From assembly GCF_019049255.1 (NCBI RefSeq), contig NZ_JAGMUJ010000102.1, forward strand, positions 33,743-97,742: a stretch of 64,000 nt of DNA. The letters are read 5' to 3'. Below are positions 52,971-61,794 of this stretch, piece after piece. Within the stretch, counting starts at the first letter, position 1; every line of letters begins with the position of its first letter. The notes under the pieces are model-generated. The model worked only from the letters and a program-made list of their open reading frames with translations, was not told the DNA's origin and did no database searches. The position numbers and the translations under genes are program-made. This DNA is from Streptomyces sp. AC558_RSS880 (GTDB taxonomy: Bacteria; Actinomycetota; Actinomycetes; Streptomycetales; Streptomycetaceae).

Positions 52971-54769
52971 CGTGCCTCCACCAGTTCCTTGGTGACCGGT
53001 GAAGGGCGCGCGGGCGCCTCCCCGGACGTGTGGTTCCCGGTCCGCCCGCGCCGCCGCCCCGGCCACCGCACTCCACCGGCCGCGGTCACCGCGAACGCCC
53101 CGAGCAGGGCGAGGACGGCGGCCGGGGCGAGCACGGCCCAGGGCGCGCGCTCGGCGTAGGGCTGGTTCTCGGCGAGGAGCAGCCCCCATTCCGGCGACGG
53201 CGGCTGGGCGCCGAGGCCGAGGAAACCGAGGGAGGCGAGGGCGAGGGCGATGCCGGGCAGCCGCACCAGCGCGTGGCGGGTGACGGGCGGCAGCACCGCG
53301 GGCAGCAGCTCACGCCGCAGCAGGTACCAGGGGCCCGCCCCGAACTGCCGGGCGGCCGCGAAATGTTCGGTGGCGCGCTCCTGGGTCAGCAGCGCCGAGG
53401 TGTGCGCGGCGAGCGGGGTCCAGGCGACGGCGGCCACGGCGATCGCGGGTGTGGCGGTCCCGCCCCCGACGGCGGCGGTGACGAGCAGCGCGCCGAGCAC
53501 CGGCGGCACGGCGTTCACCGTGTCGGCGAGCGGCCCGGACAGCCGGGGCAGCAGCCCGAGGAGCACGCCGGCGCACAGGGCCACGGCGCTGATCCCGAGG
53601 GCGAGCAGCAGGGTGTCGAGGGCGCCGTGCCCGACCCGGGCGAGCAGGTCCCGGCCGAGGGCGTCCGTACCGAACGGGTGCGCGAGGGAGGGGGCCCGGA
53701 GCCGCTCCCCGGTGTCCAGCGCGAGCGGGTCGCGGGGCAGCCCGAGCGCGACGACGGCGACCAGGAGGGCACCGTAGGCGAAGGGCTGGACGCGGCGGGT
53801 GGGCGGAGACGGCCGGTGCAGTGTCGTCAGGGCGCCGGCCCGCAGCGCCGGCCCGGCGAGCAGCCGGGCGGCGAGCCGGCACGCCCCCGTGGCCACGGCC
53901 GCGAGCAGGACCAGGGCGAGGGTGCCCGCCTGGAGCACGGGCAGGTCCTGGGCGAGGGCGGCCTGGAGGGTGGTGCGGCCGAGTCCGGGGATGTCGAAGA
54001 CCTGCTCCACCGCGACGGCCCCGCCGGTCAGCCCGACGACGAACAGCCCGAGGTTGGGCAGCAGCGCGGGCACGCAGCGGCGTACCGCCCGACGGGCGAC
54101 GCACCGGGCGGGCAGTCCCTGGGCGGCGGTGGCCAGCGCCCACGGCTCGGCGAAGGCGCCGGGCAGCAGATCGCCGAGCAGCCGTCCCAGGACGGCCCCG
54201 GTGGGCAGGCCGAGGGCGAGCGCGGGCAGCACGGTCCACTGCGGCCCGTACCAGCCGAGTGCGGGCAGCCAGCCGAGGTGCACTCCGACGACGGTGGCGA
54301 GCACGGAGGCGACCAGGAACTCGGGCAGCGCGGCGAGCACCGCCGACCCGCCGCCCCCGCTGCCCCCGTCGAGCCGTCGCCGTGCTCCGAGGTGGAGTGT
54401 GCGGGCGCAGACGAGCGCGGCGGTGACGAAGGCGACGAGCAGGGCCACCGACATCAGCAGCAGGGAGGCGCCCAGTGCCCGGAGCACCTCGGGCAGGACC
54501 TCGCCGCCGGAGATCCACGACCGTCCGGCGTCCCCGCGCCACAACCCGCCCAGCCACTGTCCGAGCAGGGACAGCGGACCGGAGTCCAGGCCCAGTTGTG
54601 CACGGACGTCCGCGAGCACCTCGGGTGTGGGATCACGCTCGGCCGACCGTGCCTTGAGGACGGTCAGTGCCGGGTCGGTGCGCGAGAGCCAGGGCAGCAG
54701 ACCGATGCCGCACACGAGGGCGGCCGCGAGGGCGGTGCGCCACAGGAGTGCGGTCAGGGGCTGTCGCAC
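52967..54769 (-). CDS. Fused oligopeptide/nickel-type ABC permease (DppB-DppC in one chain)
   Basis: 600 aa. The first half is DppB-like with coupling loop EPWALATAAQGLPARCVARR; the second half is DppC-like with coupling loop EHFAAARQFGAGPWYLLRRE and the SLAHPFGTDALGRDLLARV entry motif. Normally these are two genes; here they are joined in one ORF without a visible frameshift. It starts 3 bp after the binding-protein gene. No ABC ATPase is encoded nearby. Confidence 0.88.
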   Translation of the reverse strand: MRQPLTALLWRTALAAALVCGIGLLPWLSRTDPALTVLKARSAERDPTPEVLADVRAQLGLDSGPLSLLGQWLGGLWRGDAGRSWISGGEVLPEVLRALGASLLLMSVALLVAFVTAALVCARTLHLGARRRLDGGSGGGGSAVLAALPEFLVASVLATVVGVHLGWLPALGWYGPQWTVLPALALGLPTGAVLGRLLGDLLPGAFAEPWALATAAQGLPARCVARRAVRRCVPALLPNLGLFVVGLTGGAVAVEQVFDIPGLGRTTLQAALAQDLPVLQAGTLALVLLAAVATGACRLAARLLAGPALRAGALTTLHRPSPPTRRVQPFAYGALLVAVVALGLPRDPLALDTGERLRAPSLAHPFGTDALGRDLLARVGHGALDTLLLALGISAVALCAGVLLGLLPRLSGPLADTVNAVPPVLGALLVTAAVGGGTATPAIAVAAVAWTPLAAHTSALLTQERATEHFAAARQFGAGPWYLLRRELLPAVLPPVTRHALVRLPGIALALASLGFLGLGAQPPSPEWGLLLAENQPYAERAPWAVLAPAAVLALLGAFAVTAAGGVRWPGRRRGRTGNHTSGEAPARPSPVTKELVEAR

Positions 54770-54772
54770 GGG

Positions 54773-56272
54773 TCAGCGCCGCGTTCCCGTACCGACGAGG
54801 GTGCGCTCGTAGGGATCGAGCAGCACGCCCCGCACCGAGGTGCCCACACCGGTGATGATCCGCTGGTGCACCAGCGGCACCACGGCGTCGCTGCCGAGGA
54901 CGGCCGCCTCGGCGGCCATGGCCGCGTCCTGCCGCTTGCCGGGATCGGCGGTCCGCTCGGCCTCGGCGACCGCACGGTCGACGTCCTTGTCGCACAGCTG
55001 GGCGATGTTGTAGTCGCCGTCGCAGGTGTAGTCACTGGCGAGGACGGCGACCGGGTCGCCGGTGTCGAGGAGGGTGTTGCGGGCGAGGACGAACGCGTCG
55101 AACTTCCCGTCCAGCGCGTCGCCCTCGAGCCGCGAGTACTCCCGTATCTCGAGCTTCACCTCGAAGCCCGCCTTCTCCAGCTGCTGCTTCACCACCTGTG
55201 CGACCTCGGGGAGTTCGGGCCGGTTGTCGTACGTCGCGAGGGTGATCGCGGTTCCCTTCGCGCTGCCGGCCCCGGCCCGTCCGACGGGCTCGACCCGCTT
55301 GCCCTCGGCCCAGGTCACGGCGGGCCCGTAGACGCCGGCGCCCGGGTCGGCGTACCCCTCGTACACCCCCTCGGCGAGCGCGGAGGTGTCGACGGCCGCG
55401 CGGGCGGCGGCGCGCTGCTCCGGGTTCTTGAGGGGCCCGGAGGCGGAGTTGAGCAGCAGGCTGGTGGTGCGGGTGGTGGCGGTGTCGCGCCGGGTCTTCC
55501 GGTCGAGGGTGGCCGCCTGTGCGACGGGTACCGCCTCGGCGATGTCGACGTCACCGGTGCGCAGCGCGTTGGCGCGGGCGGTGCCGTCGGCGATGAAGCG
55601 GGCGTCGATGCCGGAGGCCTGGGCGCGGCCGCCCCAGTAGTCGTCGAAGCGGTCGAGTGCGGCGGACGAGGCCCCGTCGGCCTCGGTGAGTTCGAAGGGT
55701 CCGGTGGCGGTGCCCACGGGGTCGACGCGACCCTTCGCGTCGTACGCCTTGGCGGAGAACACGGCGAGGTTCGGGCTGGACAGTCGCAGCGGGAGAACGG
55801 GATCGGGCTCGGCGGTGCGGACGGTGACCGCGCGGCTGCCGTCGGCCTCGGCGGTCAGGTCGACGCCGGAGAGGGCGGCGGGTTCGGGCTCGGCCTCGGT
55901 GGCGTGCGTGAGCGCGTCGGCGACGGCGGACGCGGTGACGTCCGTACCGTCCTGGAAGCGGGCCTCGCGCAGGGTGAACACCCAGGTCCTGTCGTCCTTC
56001 TGCCGCCAGGACCGGGCGAGGGCGGGCGCGGCGGCGCCGTTGGCGTCCATGGCGGTCAGCCCTTCGGAGACGCCGAGCCGGCTGAGGAGCGTGGCGTCGG
56101 CGCCGTACGGCGAGAGCCGCTCGGCGGGCGGGAAGGCGAGCGCGACCCGCAGCCGGGAGCCGCTCCTGCCGTCGCCGTCGTCCCCGGGCTCACCTCCCCC
56201 GGAGGCGAAGCAGCCGGCCAGCAGCGGGGTGAGCACCAGGGCGGCGAGGAGCCGCGAACGCAGCGGGTGCAC
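54773..56272 (-). CDS. ABC transporter binding lipoprotein (family 5, oligopeptide/metal-opine type)
   Basis: 499 aa. The leader ends in the lipobox LLAGC (C21) followed by a Gly/Asp-rich spacer, then the family-5 extracellular solute-binding domain (DppA/NikA/CntA-like). The substrate is not readable. A Zur-box-like site at the head of the operon suggests a metal chelate. It follows the GNAT gene after 3 bp. Confidence 0.87.
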   Translation of the reverse strand: MHPLRSRLLAALVLTPLLAGCFASGGGEPGDDGDGRSGSRLRVALAFPPAERLSPYGADATLLSRLGVSEGLTAMDANGAAAPALARSWRQKDDRTWVFTLREARFQDGTDVTASAVADALTHATEAEPEPAALSGVDLTAEADGSRAVTVRTAEPDPVLPLRLSSPNLAVFSAKAYDAKGRVDPVGTATGPFELTEADGASSAALDRFDDYWGGRAQASGIDARFIADGTARANALRTGDVDIAEAVPVAQAATLDRKTRRDTATTRTTSLLLNSASGPLKNPEQRAAARAAVDTSALAEGVYEGYADPGAGVYGPAVTWAEGKRVEPVGRAGAGSAKGTAITLATYDNRPELPEVAQVVKQQLEKAGFEVKLEIREYSRLEGDALDGKFDAFVLARNTLLDTGDPVAVLASDYTCDGDYNIAQLCDKDVDRAVAEAERTADPGKRQDAAMAAEAAVLGSDAVVPLVHQRIITGVGTSVRGVLLDPYERTLVGTGTRR

Positions 56273-56275
56273 AGG

Positions 56276-56872
56276 TCACCGTCCCATCGGTATCTCGAAG
56301 TGGACGACGCCGTTGCCGCCGTCCGCGTCCTCACGTTCGTCGTGCACGATCTTGCCGAGCGACCGCCAGAAGGCCTCCGCCCCCGGGACGGACGGGTCCG
56401 TGTGCAGATACACGGACCGGTAACCGCCGTCGGCGGCCGCGAAGTCGAGCAGTTCGCCGACCATCCGCCGGGCCAGACCGCGCCGACGGTGGTCCGGCCG
56501 CACATACACCCGCCGCAACTGCGCGGTCTCCCCGGAGGGGTAGCGCTCGGCGAGCTCACGCGGGTTCGGCGGATGGGCGGGCCCCCGGGAGTCGAGGGCC
56601 CCGGTGGCGACGACCTCGCCGCCGTCCGGATCGAGCGCGACGAGCAGGGTGTGCCGGGGCGGGGCGAGATAGGCGGCACCCGGGTCGATGACGTCACCGT
56701 GCCAGCGCGGTACGTACCCGGTGCCGAAATCGCGGTACACGGTGTCGAGCATCACGGCTCGCGCACGGTCGAGGTCTGCCGGGCCCGCGGCCCTGATGCT
56801 GTAGTCACGCACTTGCAAAGCATATGCAAGAACCTTTTCGAGGTGATCAAGGGGGTGGGGGCCGGCCGGCAC
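56276..56872 (-). CDS. GNAT-family N-acetyltransferase, first gene of the Zur-box operon
   Basis: 198 aa from GTG 56872; the domain proper begins near residue 22 (GTG 56812 is the alternative). The acetyl-CoA motif is VRPDHRRRGLARRMVGELL. A TAGATT -10 box ends 7 bp before GTG 56872, so the mRNA may be leaderless. It might modify a chelator or protect against it; substrate unknown. Confidence 0.82.
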   Translation of the reverse strand: MPAGPHPLDHLEKVLAYALQVRDYSIRAAGPADLDRARAVMLDTVYRDFGTGYVPRWHGDVIDPGAAYLAPPRHTLLVALDPDGGEVVATGALDSRGPAHPPNPRELAERYPSGETAQLRRVYVRPDHRRRGLARRMVGELLDFAAADGGYRSVYLHTDPSVPGAEAFWRSLGKIVHDEREDADGGNGVVHFEIPMGR

Positions 56873-56878
56873 GCCTGG

Positions 56879-56906
56879 AATCTACATACATGATATTCAT
56901 TTTCAA
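56879..56906 (-). promoter_or_regulatory. Promoter with overlapping Zur-box-like palindrome
   Basis: On the minus strand TTGAAA (56906-56901), a 16-bp spacer and TAGATT (56884-56879) form a good promoter. The -35 and spacer carry TGAAAATGAATATCA (56905-56891), which matches the Streptomyces Zur box TGAAAATGATTTTCA at 13 of 15 positions. Zinc-bound Zur would block this promoter. The region is sharply AT-rich against its surroundings. Confidence 0.7.
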
Positions 56907-56939
56907 AAATGGCCGACCGGGCGCCTCCCCTCACCTCGC

Positions 56940-57482
56940 CTACTCGAGACCGGCCGCGCCGAGCAGCCGGACCAGGTCCTTGCGCCCGTACCCGAGCCGA
57001 CGGGCCCGATCGGTCGCCATCAGCACCAGGTGCGCCACGATCTCCGCCGCGTATCCGTTCTGGTGGTCGGCGTCGAACCACTCCTGGGGTTTCTCGACCC
57101 CCAGACTGTTCATCACCAGCCCGTGCTCACAGCGGACCTCCGCGACGGTGCCGGCGACCGCGTCCAGGAGCGTCTTCCCCGGCCGCTCGCACTTCAGGGC
57201 GAAACTGCCCCAGTCGACCGGCACGCACCCCTCCGGCGGACGTGCCCTCAGCCCCGCGTACCGCTCGTCCGCGAACCCGGTGTGCTCGAACTCGTCGTGC
57301 ACCAGCGCGAACCGGTGGAACCCGGGCGGCACCGGAGGCGGTGGCGGCGTGTACGCCCATCCCGCGTCCTCGTACAACTGCCGCTTCACCTCCTCCTCTT
57401 CGGCGTGTGTCACGGTGAAGCCGGTGGCCTCGTTCCGCCCGGTCGTCGTGCCGTCGGGGTTGCGGTGGAAGTGCAGGCTCAT
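56940..57482 (-). CDS. Hypothetical protein (180 aa)
   Basis: Soluble protein starting MSLHFHRNPDGTTTGRN; the ATG at 57482 has GGAG 7 bp upstream, which decides against the longer ORF from 57599. Middle PPPPPVPPGFHRFALVHDEFEH, then a Cys-containing RCEHGLVMNSLG and a helical end. I do not recognise a family. It lies 34 bp upstream of the Zur-box promoter on the same strand; it is not clear that it belongs to that operon. Confidence 0.7.
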   Translation of the reverse strand: MSLHFHRNPDGTTTGRNEATGFTVTHAEEEEVKRQLYEDAGWAYTPPPPPVPPGFHRFALVHDEFEHTGFADERYAGLRARPPEGCVPVDWGSFALKCERPGKTLLDAVAGTVAEVRCEHGLVMNSLGVEKPQEWFDADHQNGYAAEIVAHLVLMATDRARRLGYGRKDLVRLLGAAGLE

Positions 57483-57690
57483 GAGGTACTCCGGTCGTCC
57501 GTGGTGTGTGAGGACGGGAGATGTTCCCGTCACCGGATCGAACGGACCGCCCGCCCCGCACGTGCCCGCGTCGCACAGCACCACCCGATCGTGTGACACC
57601 GTCCGCCGACGACGCCACCACCGGCCACGGCATCGCCGCCCCGACGGACCGCCGTTGCACCGGGGCGGTTGTCAGGGGCGGGAGTTATCC

Positions 57691-57717
57691 TCACAAGGCG
57701 CTTGTGACACATGTGTC
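57691..57717. promoter_or_regulatory. Overlapping palindromes upstream of the LivK-like membrane protein
   Basis: TCACAAG-GCG-CTTGTGA (57691-57707, perfect 7-3-7) overlaps GACACATGTGTC (57706-57717, perfect 12-bp). They lie 21 bp upstream of the ATG, around the likely ribosome-site/transcript start, so they are candidate repressor sites or an RNA hairpin. Confidence 0.5.
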
Positions 57718-57738
57718 TTGCGACCACGGGGGGTGTCC

Positions 57739-60648
57739 ATGCACGACCGTGACCAGAGCTTCCTTCAGAACTGTCCGGGTGGTCACCCGGGCATGTCGAC
57801 CGAGGCGGGGATCGACGTCCAGCGACAGCTGGAGTCCTTGATCCAGGACTTCCGGACCAGTGATCCCCCGATGCCGGTGATCGTGCTGCACGCCGAGGAC
57901 CCCGCCGACGACGACCGCGTCACCGAACTCGTCGACGAACTGAGCGAGGGGCAGCAGCGTCACGGCACCCGCCTGGCCGTCGCGCCGACCGAGCCGCAAC
58001 CGGCGGACCTCGATCCCACCGCCCGGGCCGCGCGGCTCCTGATCGACCTCGGCGACTCCAGGAAGTGGGGCGACCGGTCCGCCTCCTACCGCCCCTACTC
58101 CTTCCCCCGCCTCAACCTGGTGCGCGCCCTCCAGGAGGCCACCGACGACCCGGAGATGCGCGAGCACTGGCCGACCGCCCCCGGCGGCACCCCGGACGGG
58201 AACGTCCAGCGGGAGCGGGCCCAGACACACCTGCTGCGCATCCTGGCCCGGCAGCGCTGGCGTCCCCGCAGACCTGCGCGCGGAAACCGGCTCATGCTGC
58301 TCAACGACGTGCAGCAGTTCCTCCCCATGGGCGTCCTGGGTGCCTTCACCGCGCTGCTCACCCGCCCCGAGTGGTACATCGCCGTCCTGGCGGGCATCGG
58401 ACTGATGGTCCTCCTCGCCGTCCTCAACCACGTCCCCGGGCGCGCTCCCCTCTTCCTGTGGCTGCGCAGGGAGAGCCGGTGGTTCCTGACCACGACGTTC
58501 CTCCAGTCCGCCGCCCGCCGCCAGTCGACCAGCGTGCGGCTGCTGCGGCCCGTCCGCTCCTGGCGTGCCATAGCGGCACGCGCCTACGACGTCGCCGAGG
58601 CCATGCGCGAGGGCGGCCCGTTCCCCCTCCAGCTGTACGTGCTGGCGCTCTTCGAGGACCTGCGCGACAACCACCGGCGCGGCAGCTGGGACCTCCGGGG
58701 ATTCAAACGGACGCGCCCGCCGGTGCTGTTCCTGCGCCGCATAGGCCGGGAGAACGGCGGCATAGAGCTGATCAGGGCGGTCAGCGACGTCCGCAGCCGG
58801 CGCAGTGAGCTCGACCCGCTGCTGATCGTGGCGGGCGTGGCGGCGGGCGACGCGGCACTGCTCGACCGGGGCGCGGACGCGGATCCTCCGCTCAACCGGC
58901 CGCAGCAGCCCCCGTCCTCGCCCTCGCGTCTCCCGCAGCGGTTGCGGCACTGGTACGACGAATGGGCCGGGAACCTCCGGGCCGATCAGTCACCGAGCAG
59001 GACGAACGCCCTGCCCTGGGTGCTCAGGATCCCGCTGCCCCCCGGCGAGCTGGTGCAGCTGCGGCAGTCGGACTGGCGGTGCGTCAGGGCGAGACACCGG
59101 CCGCCCGTGGCCCGCGTGGTGTGGTCGGTGCACAGCCTGCTCCTCGTCCTCGCCCTGGTCGTCACCGCGGGCGTCGTCCACGCCCGCGAACTGCACCGGA
59201 CGTACTGCTCGGCGGGCCTGCTGACCGCCGACCGCGACACCGAGCGGCGTCCCGCGCCCGGCGGCGGCACGGAGTGCGTCGGCATAGCCACCGGAGACGT
59301 CCGGTTCGGCGCGCACCTGAGCGGCGGAACCACCGGGGAGGGCAAGCGGCTGCAGGAGCTGGAGAGGCTGGTGCGCGCCGAGAACGCCGAGGTCCTGCGC
59401 GACCACCCGGACGACTACGTCACGGTGGTGTACGCGGGCCCGCTGAGCTCCTCCTCGGTGGACCCGTCCCTGGTCAAGGGCGCCGAGGAGCTGACCGGCG
59501 TGTACCTCGCGCAGCGCGTCGTCAACGAGAACTACACGGTGAAACTGCGGGTGCTGCTCGCCAACGGCGGCGCGGACATGGGCCACCAGCGCGTCACGGC
59601 CGACGCGATCGCCGAGTACGCCGACCGCGACCCGACCGTCGTCGGCGTCGTCGGCTTCGGCCGCGACCTGCAGAGCAGCCCCGCCGTCACGCGCCGGCTC
59701 CACGCCGTGGGGCTGCCCGTCGTCTCCGGCACCAACTCGGCGACCTACCTGCCGAAGGAGTTCTCCAACTGGTTCAGCCTCGCGGCCCCCGACGAGCACC
59801 AGGCCGAGGCACTCGGCCTCATCGCCCGGCAGCTGCGCTCCCGCGACAGCGCCCCGCACGCCCTGGTGCTGGCCCGCGACACCAAGGAGTCGCAGGACCG
59901 TTACACCAGCGAACAGGCGCTGTACGGCGGGGAGATGCTGGAGCGGGAGGGCTTCCGGCTGCTGCCCACGCAGCGCTACCGGGTGGCCAACGGCAAGCCC
60001 GAACTACGGTTGCACGCGGAGAGCATCTGCCGGGGTGAGGACGTTCCCTCGGTGATCTACTTCGCCGGACGGGTCGAGGACGTCGGACCGCTGATGACAC
60101 AGCTGAGCACCGAACCGGGCTGCGCGAACAGACAGATCTCGATCCTCACGGGCGACGACCTGAGCAAGGCCCGGTTCTCCGGCACGGGCGGCCGCGACGG
60201 CGTGGCCCCGCGGATCACGCTGTACCACGCGGCCCTGGCCGAGCTGAAGGAGGCCGCGTCCAGGACCGCCTTCTACGAGGACGCCGCCAACTACCTCCCC
60301 TGGCTGGAGGACGGAAAGGCCACGTACGACGCCGCCGGCTTCGCGAGCGGGCAGACCGCCCTCTCCCACGACGCCACGCGCGCCCTGTACTGGGCGGCCA
60401 GCCTCGGGGACGTGCGCCAGAGCCGCGCGGCGACCTGGGTCAACCTCAGGAACGTCAGGCTCGACGGAATGGCCACCGGAACCATCGACTTCACCGACGC
60501 ACCCCTGTACGAGGAGCGCCACGGCCACAGCATCGTCCTCAACCGGGTCCGGAGAACCCCGGAGGGCGTCTCGCAGACGGAGGTCCTGTGCAGCAGACCG
60601 GCCGGCAGCACCGAGCCGCTCAGTGTGAAGGAGTGCGCCATCGAGTGA
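57739..60648 (+). CDS. Large membrane protein with extracellular LivK/PBP1-like sensor domain
   Basis: 969 aa. Residues about 1-190 are soluble, with PVIVLHAEDPADDDRV resembling an NTPase-like strand but no clear Walker A. Hydrophobic segments lie at about 197-233 and 458-482. Residues about 515-969 are a type-1 periplasmic-binding (branched-chain amino-acid-binding) fold with VVGVVGFGRDLQSSPAVTRR and VVSGTNSATYLP. So the sensor faces outward and the N-terminal part inward. ATG with GGGGGG upstream. It looks like a receptor rather than a transport subunit; no channel gene is nearby. Confidence 0.8.
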   Translation: MHDRDQSFLQNCPGGHPGMSTEAGIDVQRQLESLIQDFRTSDPPMPVIVLHAEDPADDDRVTELVDELSEGQQRHGTRLAVAPTEPQPADLDPTARAARLLIDLGDSRKWGDRSASYRPYSFPRLNLVRALQEATDDPEMREHWPTAPGGTPDGNVQRERAQTHLLRILARQRWRPRRPARGNRLMLLNDVQQFLPMGVLGAFTALLTRPEWYIAVLAGIGLMVLLAVLNHVPGRAPLFLWLRRESRWFLTTTFLQSAARRQSTSVRLLRPVRSWRAIAARAYDVAEAMREGGPFPLQLYVLALFEDLRDNHRRGSWDLRGFKRTRPPVLFLRRIGRENGGIELIRAVSDVRSRRSELDPLLIVAGVAAGDAALLDRGADADPPLNRPQQPPSSPSRLPQRLRHWYDEWAGNLRADQSPSRTNALPWVLRIPLPPGELVQLRQSDWRCVRARHRPPVARVVWSVHSLLLVLALVVTAGVVHARELHRTYCSAGLLTADRDTERRPAPGGGTECVGIATGDVRFGAHLSGGTTGEGKRLQELERLVRAENAEVLRDHPDDYVTVVYAGPLSSSSVDPSLVKGAEELTGVYLAQRVVNENYTVKLRVLLANGGADMGHQRVTADAIAEYADRDPTVVGVVGFGRDLQSSPAVTRRLHAVGLPVVSGTNSATYLPKEFSNWFSLAAPDEHQAEALGLIARQLRSRDSAPHALVLARDTKESQDRYTSEQALYGGEMLEREGFRLLPTQRYRVANGKPELRLHAESICRGEDVPSVIYFAGRVEDVGPLMTQLSTEPGCANRQISILTGDDLSKARFSGTGGRDGVAPRITLYHAALAELKEAASRTAFYEDAANYLPWLEDGKATYDAAGFASGQTALSHDATRALYWAASLGDVRQSRAATWVNLRNVRLDGMATGTIDFTDAPLYEERHGHSIVLNRVRRTPEGVSQTEVLCSRPAGSTEPLSVKECAIE

Positions 60649-60676
60649 GCGGACCGGCGGTTGTTACGCTCCCCGA

Positions 60677-61300
60677 GTGAGGATTCCCGGACCCGAAGAG
60701 ATCCGCGCGCTGCACGAGAAGCACGCACCGAACGCCGAGGCGTTCGCGCTCGTCCACACGCACTGCGAGATCGTCTGGAGCGTCGCCGAGCAGCTCATCT
60801 CGGCCGCGCGTCTCGACGTCGACGCCGAACTGGTCCGCGCCGGCTGTCTCCTCCACGACATCGGCGTCTACCGCCTCTACGGGGACGACGGCCGTCTGGA
60901 CCACGCGAACTACGTCCGCCACGGACTGCTCGGCCACGAACTCCTCGCCGGTGAGGGCCTCCCGGAGCCCCTGTGCCGGTTCTGCTCCCACCACACCGGG
61001 GTGGGGGTCACGAAGGACGACGTCCTGCGCCAGGGCCTTCCGATCCCTCCCGCCGACTACCTCGCGGTGACGCGGGAGGAGCGGCTGGTGATGTACGCGG
61101 ACAAGTTCCACAGCAAGTCCCGGCCGTTGGCGTTCCTCTCCCCCGACGCGTACGCCGCCCACGTCCGCCGCTTCGGCGAGGACAAGGTGACCGCCTTCGA
61201 GGCCCTGCGCACGGAGTTCGGCGACCCGGACCTCGACCGGCCGGTGCCGTGCGGTGGAGGCGCGGAGGGAGGCTCCGGGGCGGCCGCGGTTCACGCGTAA
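60677..61300 (+). CDS. HD-domain phosphohydrolase
   Basis: 207 aa. The HD motif is H60-D61 (CLLHDIG), with upstream His (H27/H29) and later SHHTGVG supplying further metal ligands. It should be a metal-dependent phosphohydrolase acting on a nucleotide or phosphoester. GTG start, 28 bp after the sensor gene, so possibly co-transcribed with it. It overlaps the convergent hypothetical gene by 10 bp. Confidence 0.83.
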   Translation: MRIPGPEEIRALHEKHAPNAEAFALVHTHCEIVWSVAEQLISAARLDVDAELVRAGCLLHDIGVYRLYGDDGRLDHANYVRHGLLGHELLAGEGLPEPLCRFCSHHTGVGVTKDDVLRQGLPIPPADYLAVTREERLVMYADKFHSKSRPLAFLSPDAYAAHVRRFGEDKVTAFEALRTEFGDPDLDRPVPCGGGAEGGSGAAAVHA

Positions 61301-61731
61301 GGGTCGGGGATCACCTCGGTCGCCGACTCCAGGACCTTCTCCACCCGCAGGACCGCGCTGCGGACGGCTCCCGAGTCCGCGAACAGCACATCGGGAACAT
61401 CCGACTCGTAGAAGCGGAGGTAGCCGATGGTGCCCACGGTCGTCGTGCGCGCGCCGAGCCACAGCACCATCCTGCGCAGGTCGTCGAACTCGTCGGGATG
61501 CGCCTCCTGCCGCACGGTCAGCGCCCACTCGGGACCGTCGGAGCACAGTTCCCCGACCAGCGCACCCCCGATCCGCAGCGCCGGCCCCCGGTCCCCCCAG
61601 AGGGGGTACGCGTAGCCGTCGTCCTGCCGGCCGCCCTCCTCCCCCAGGTGCCAGCGGAGCAGGGCGAGGTCCTGCGGCGGGAGCGAGCCCGGCAGGTCGA
61701 GCGTGAGCTGGAGTTCGTAGATGTCGGCCAT
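61291..61731 (-). CDS. Hypothetical protein (146 aa)
   Basis: Acidic soluble protein starting MADIYELQLTLDLPGSL, with DEFDDLRRMVLWLGART and a C-terminal EKVLESATEV helix. ATG 61731 (a longer start to 61779 is possible). I recognise the ADIYELQLTLDLP start from other Streptomyces hypotheticals but know no function. It precedes the HD gene's end in convergent orientation. Confidence 0.7.
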   Translation of the reverse strand: MADIYELQLTLDLPGSLPPQDLALLRWHLGEEGGRQDDGYAYPLWGDRGPALRIGGALVGELCSDGPEWALTVRQEAHPDEFDDLRRMVLWLGARTTTVGTIGYLRFYESDVPDVLFADSGAVRSAVLRVEKVLESATEVIPDPYA

Positions 61732-61794
61732 GATCAGAAGGCTACGAACCCCGGCCCGGACGCTTCTGCGGCGGGTCACGGAATCACGGGTGGT

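Noticed and set aside
53030..56893. A 1287-residue plus-strand open frame
   Set aside because: Antisense of the fused permease, binding protein and GNAT genes, which have clear domains and coupled starts.
56824..57738. N-terminal extension of the LivK-like membrane protein by about 300 residues
   Set aside because: The extension is antisense to a hypothetical gene and has no domain; ATG 57739 has a ribosome site and follows two operator-like palindromes.
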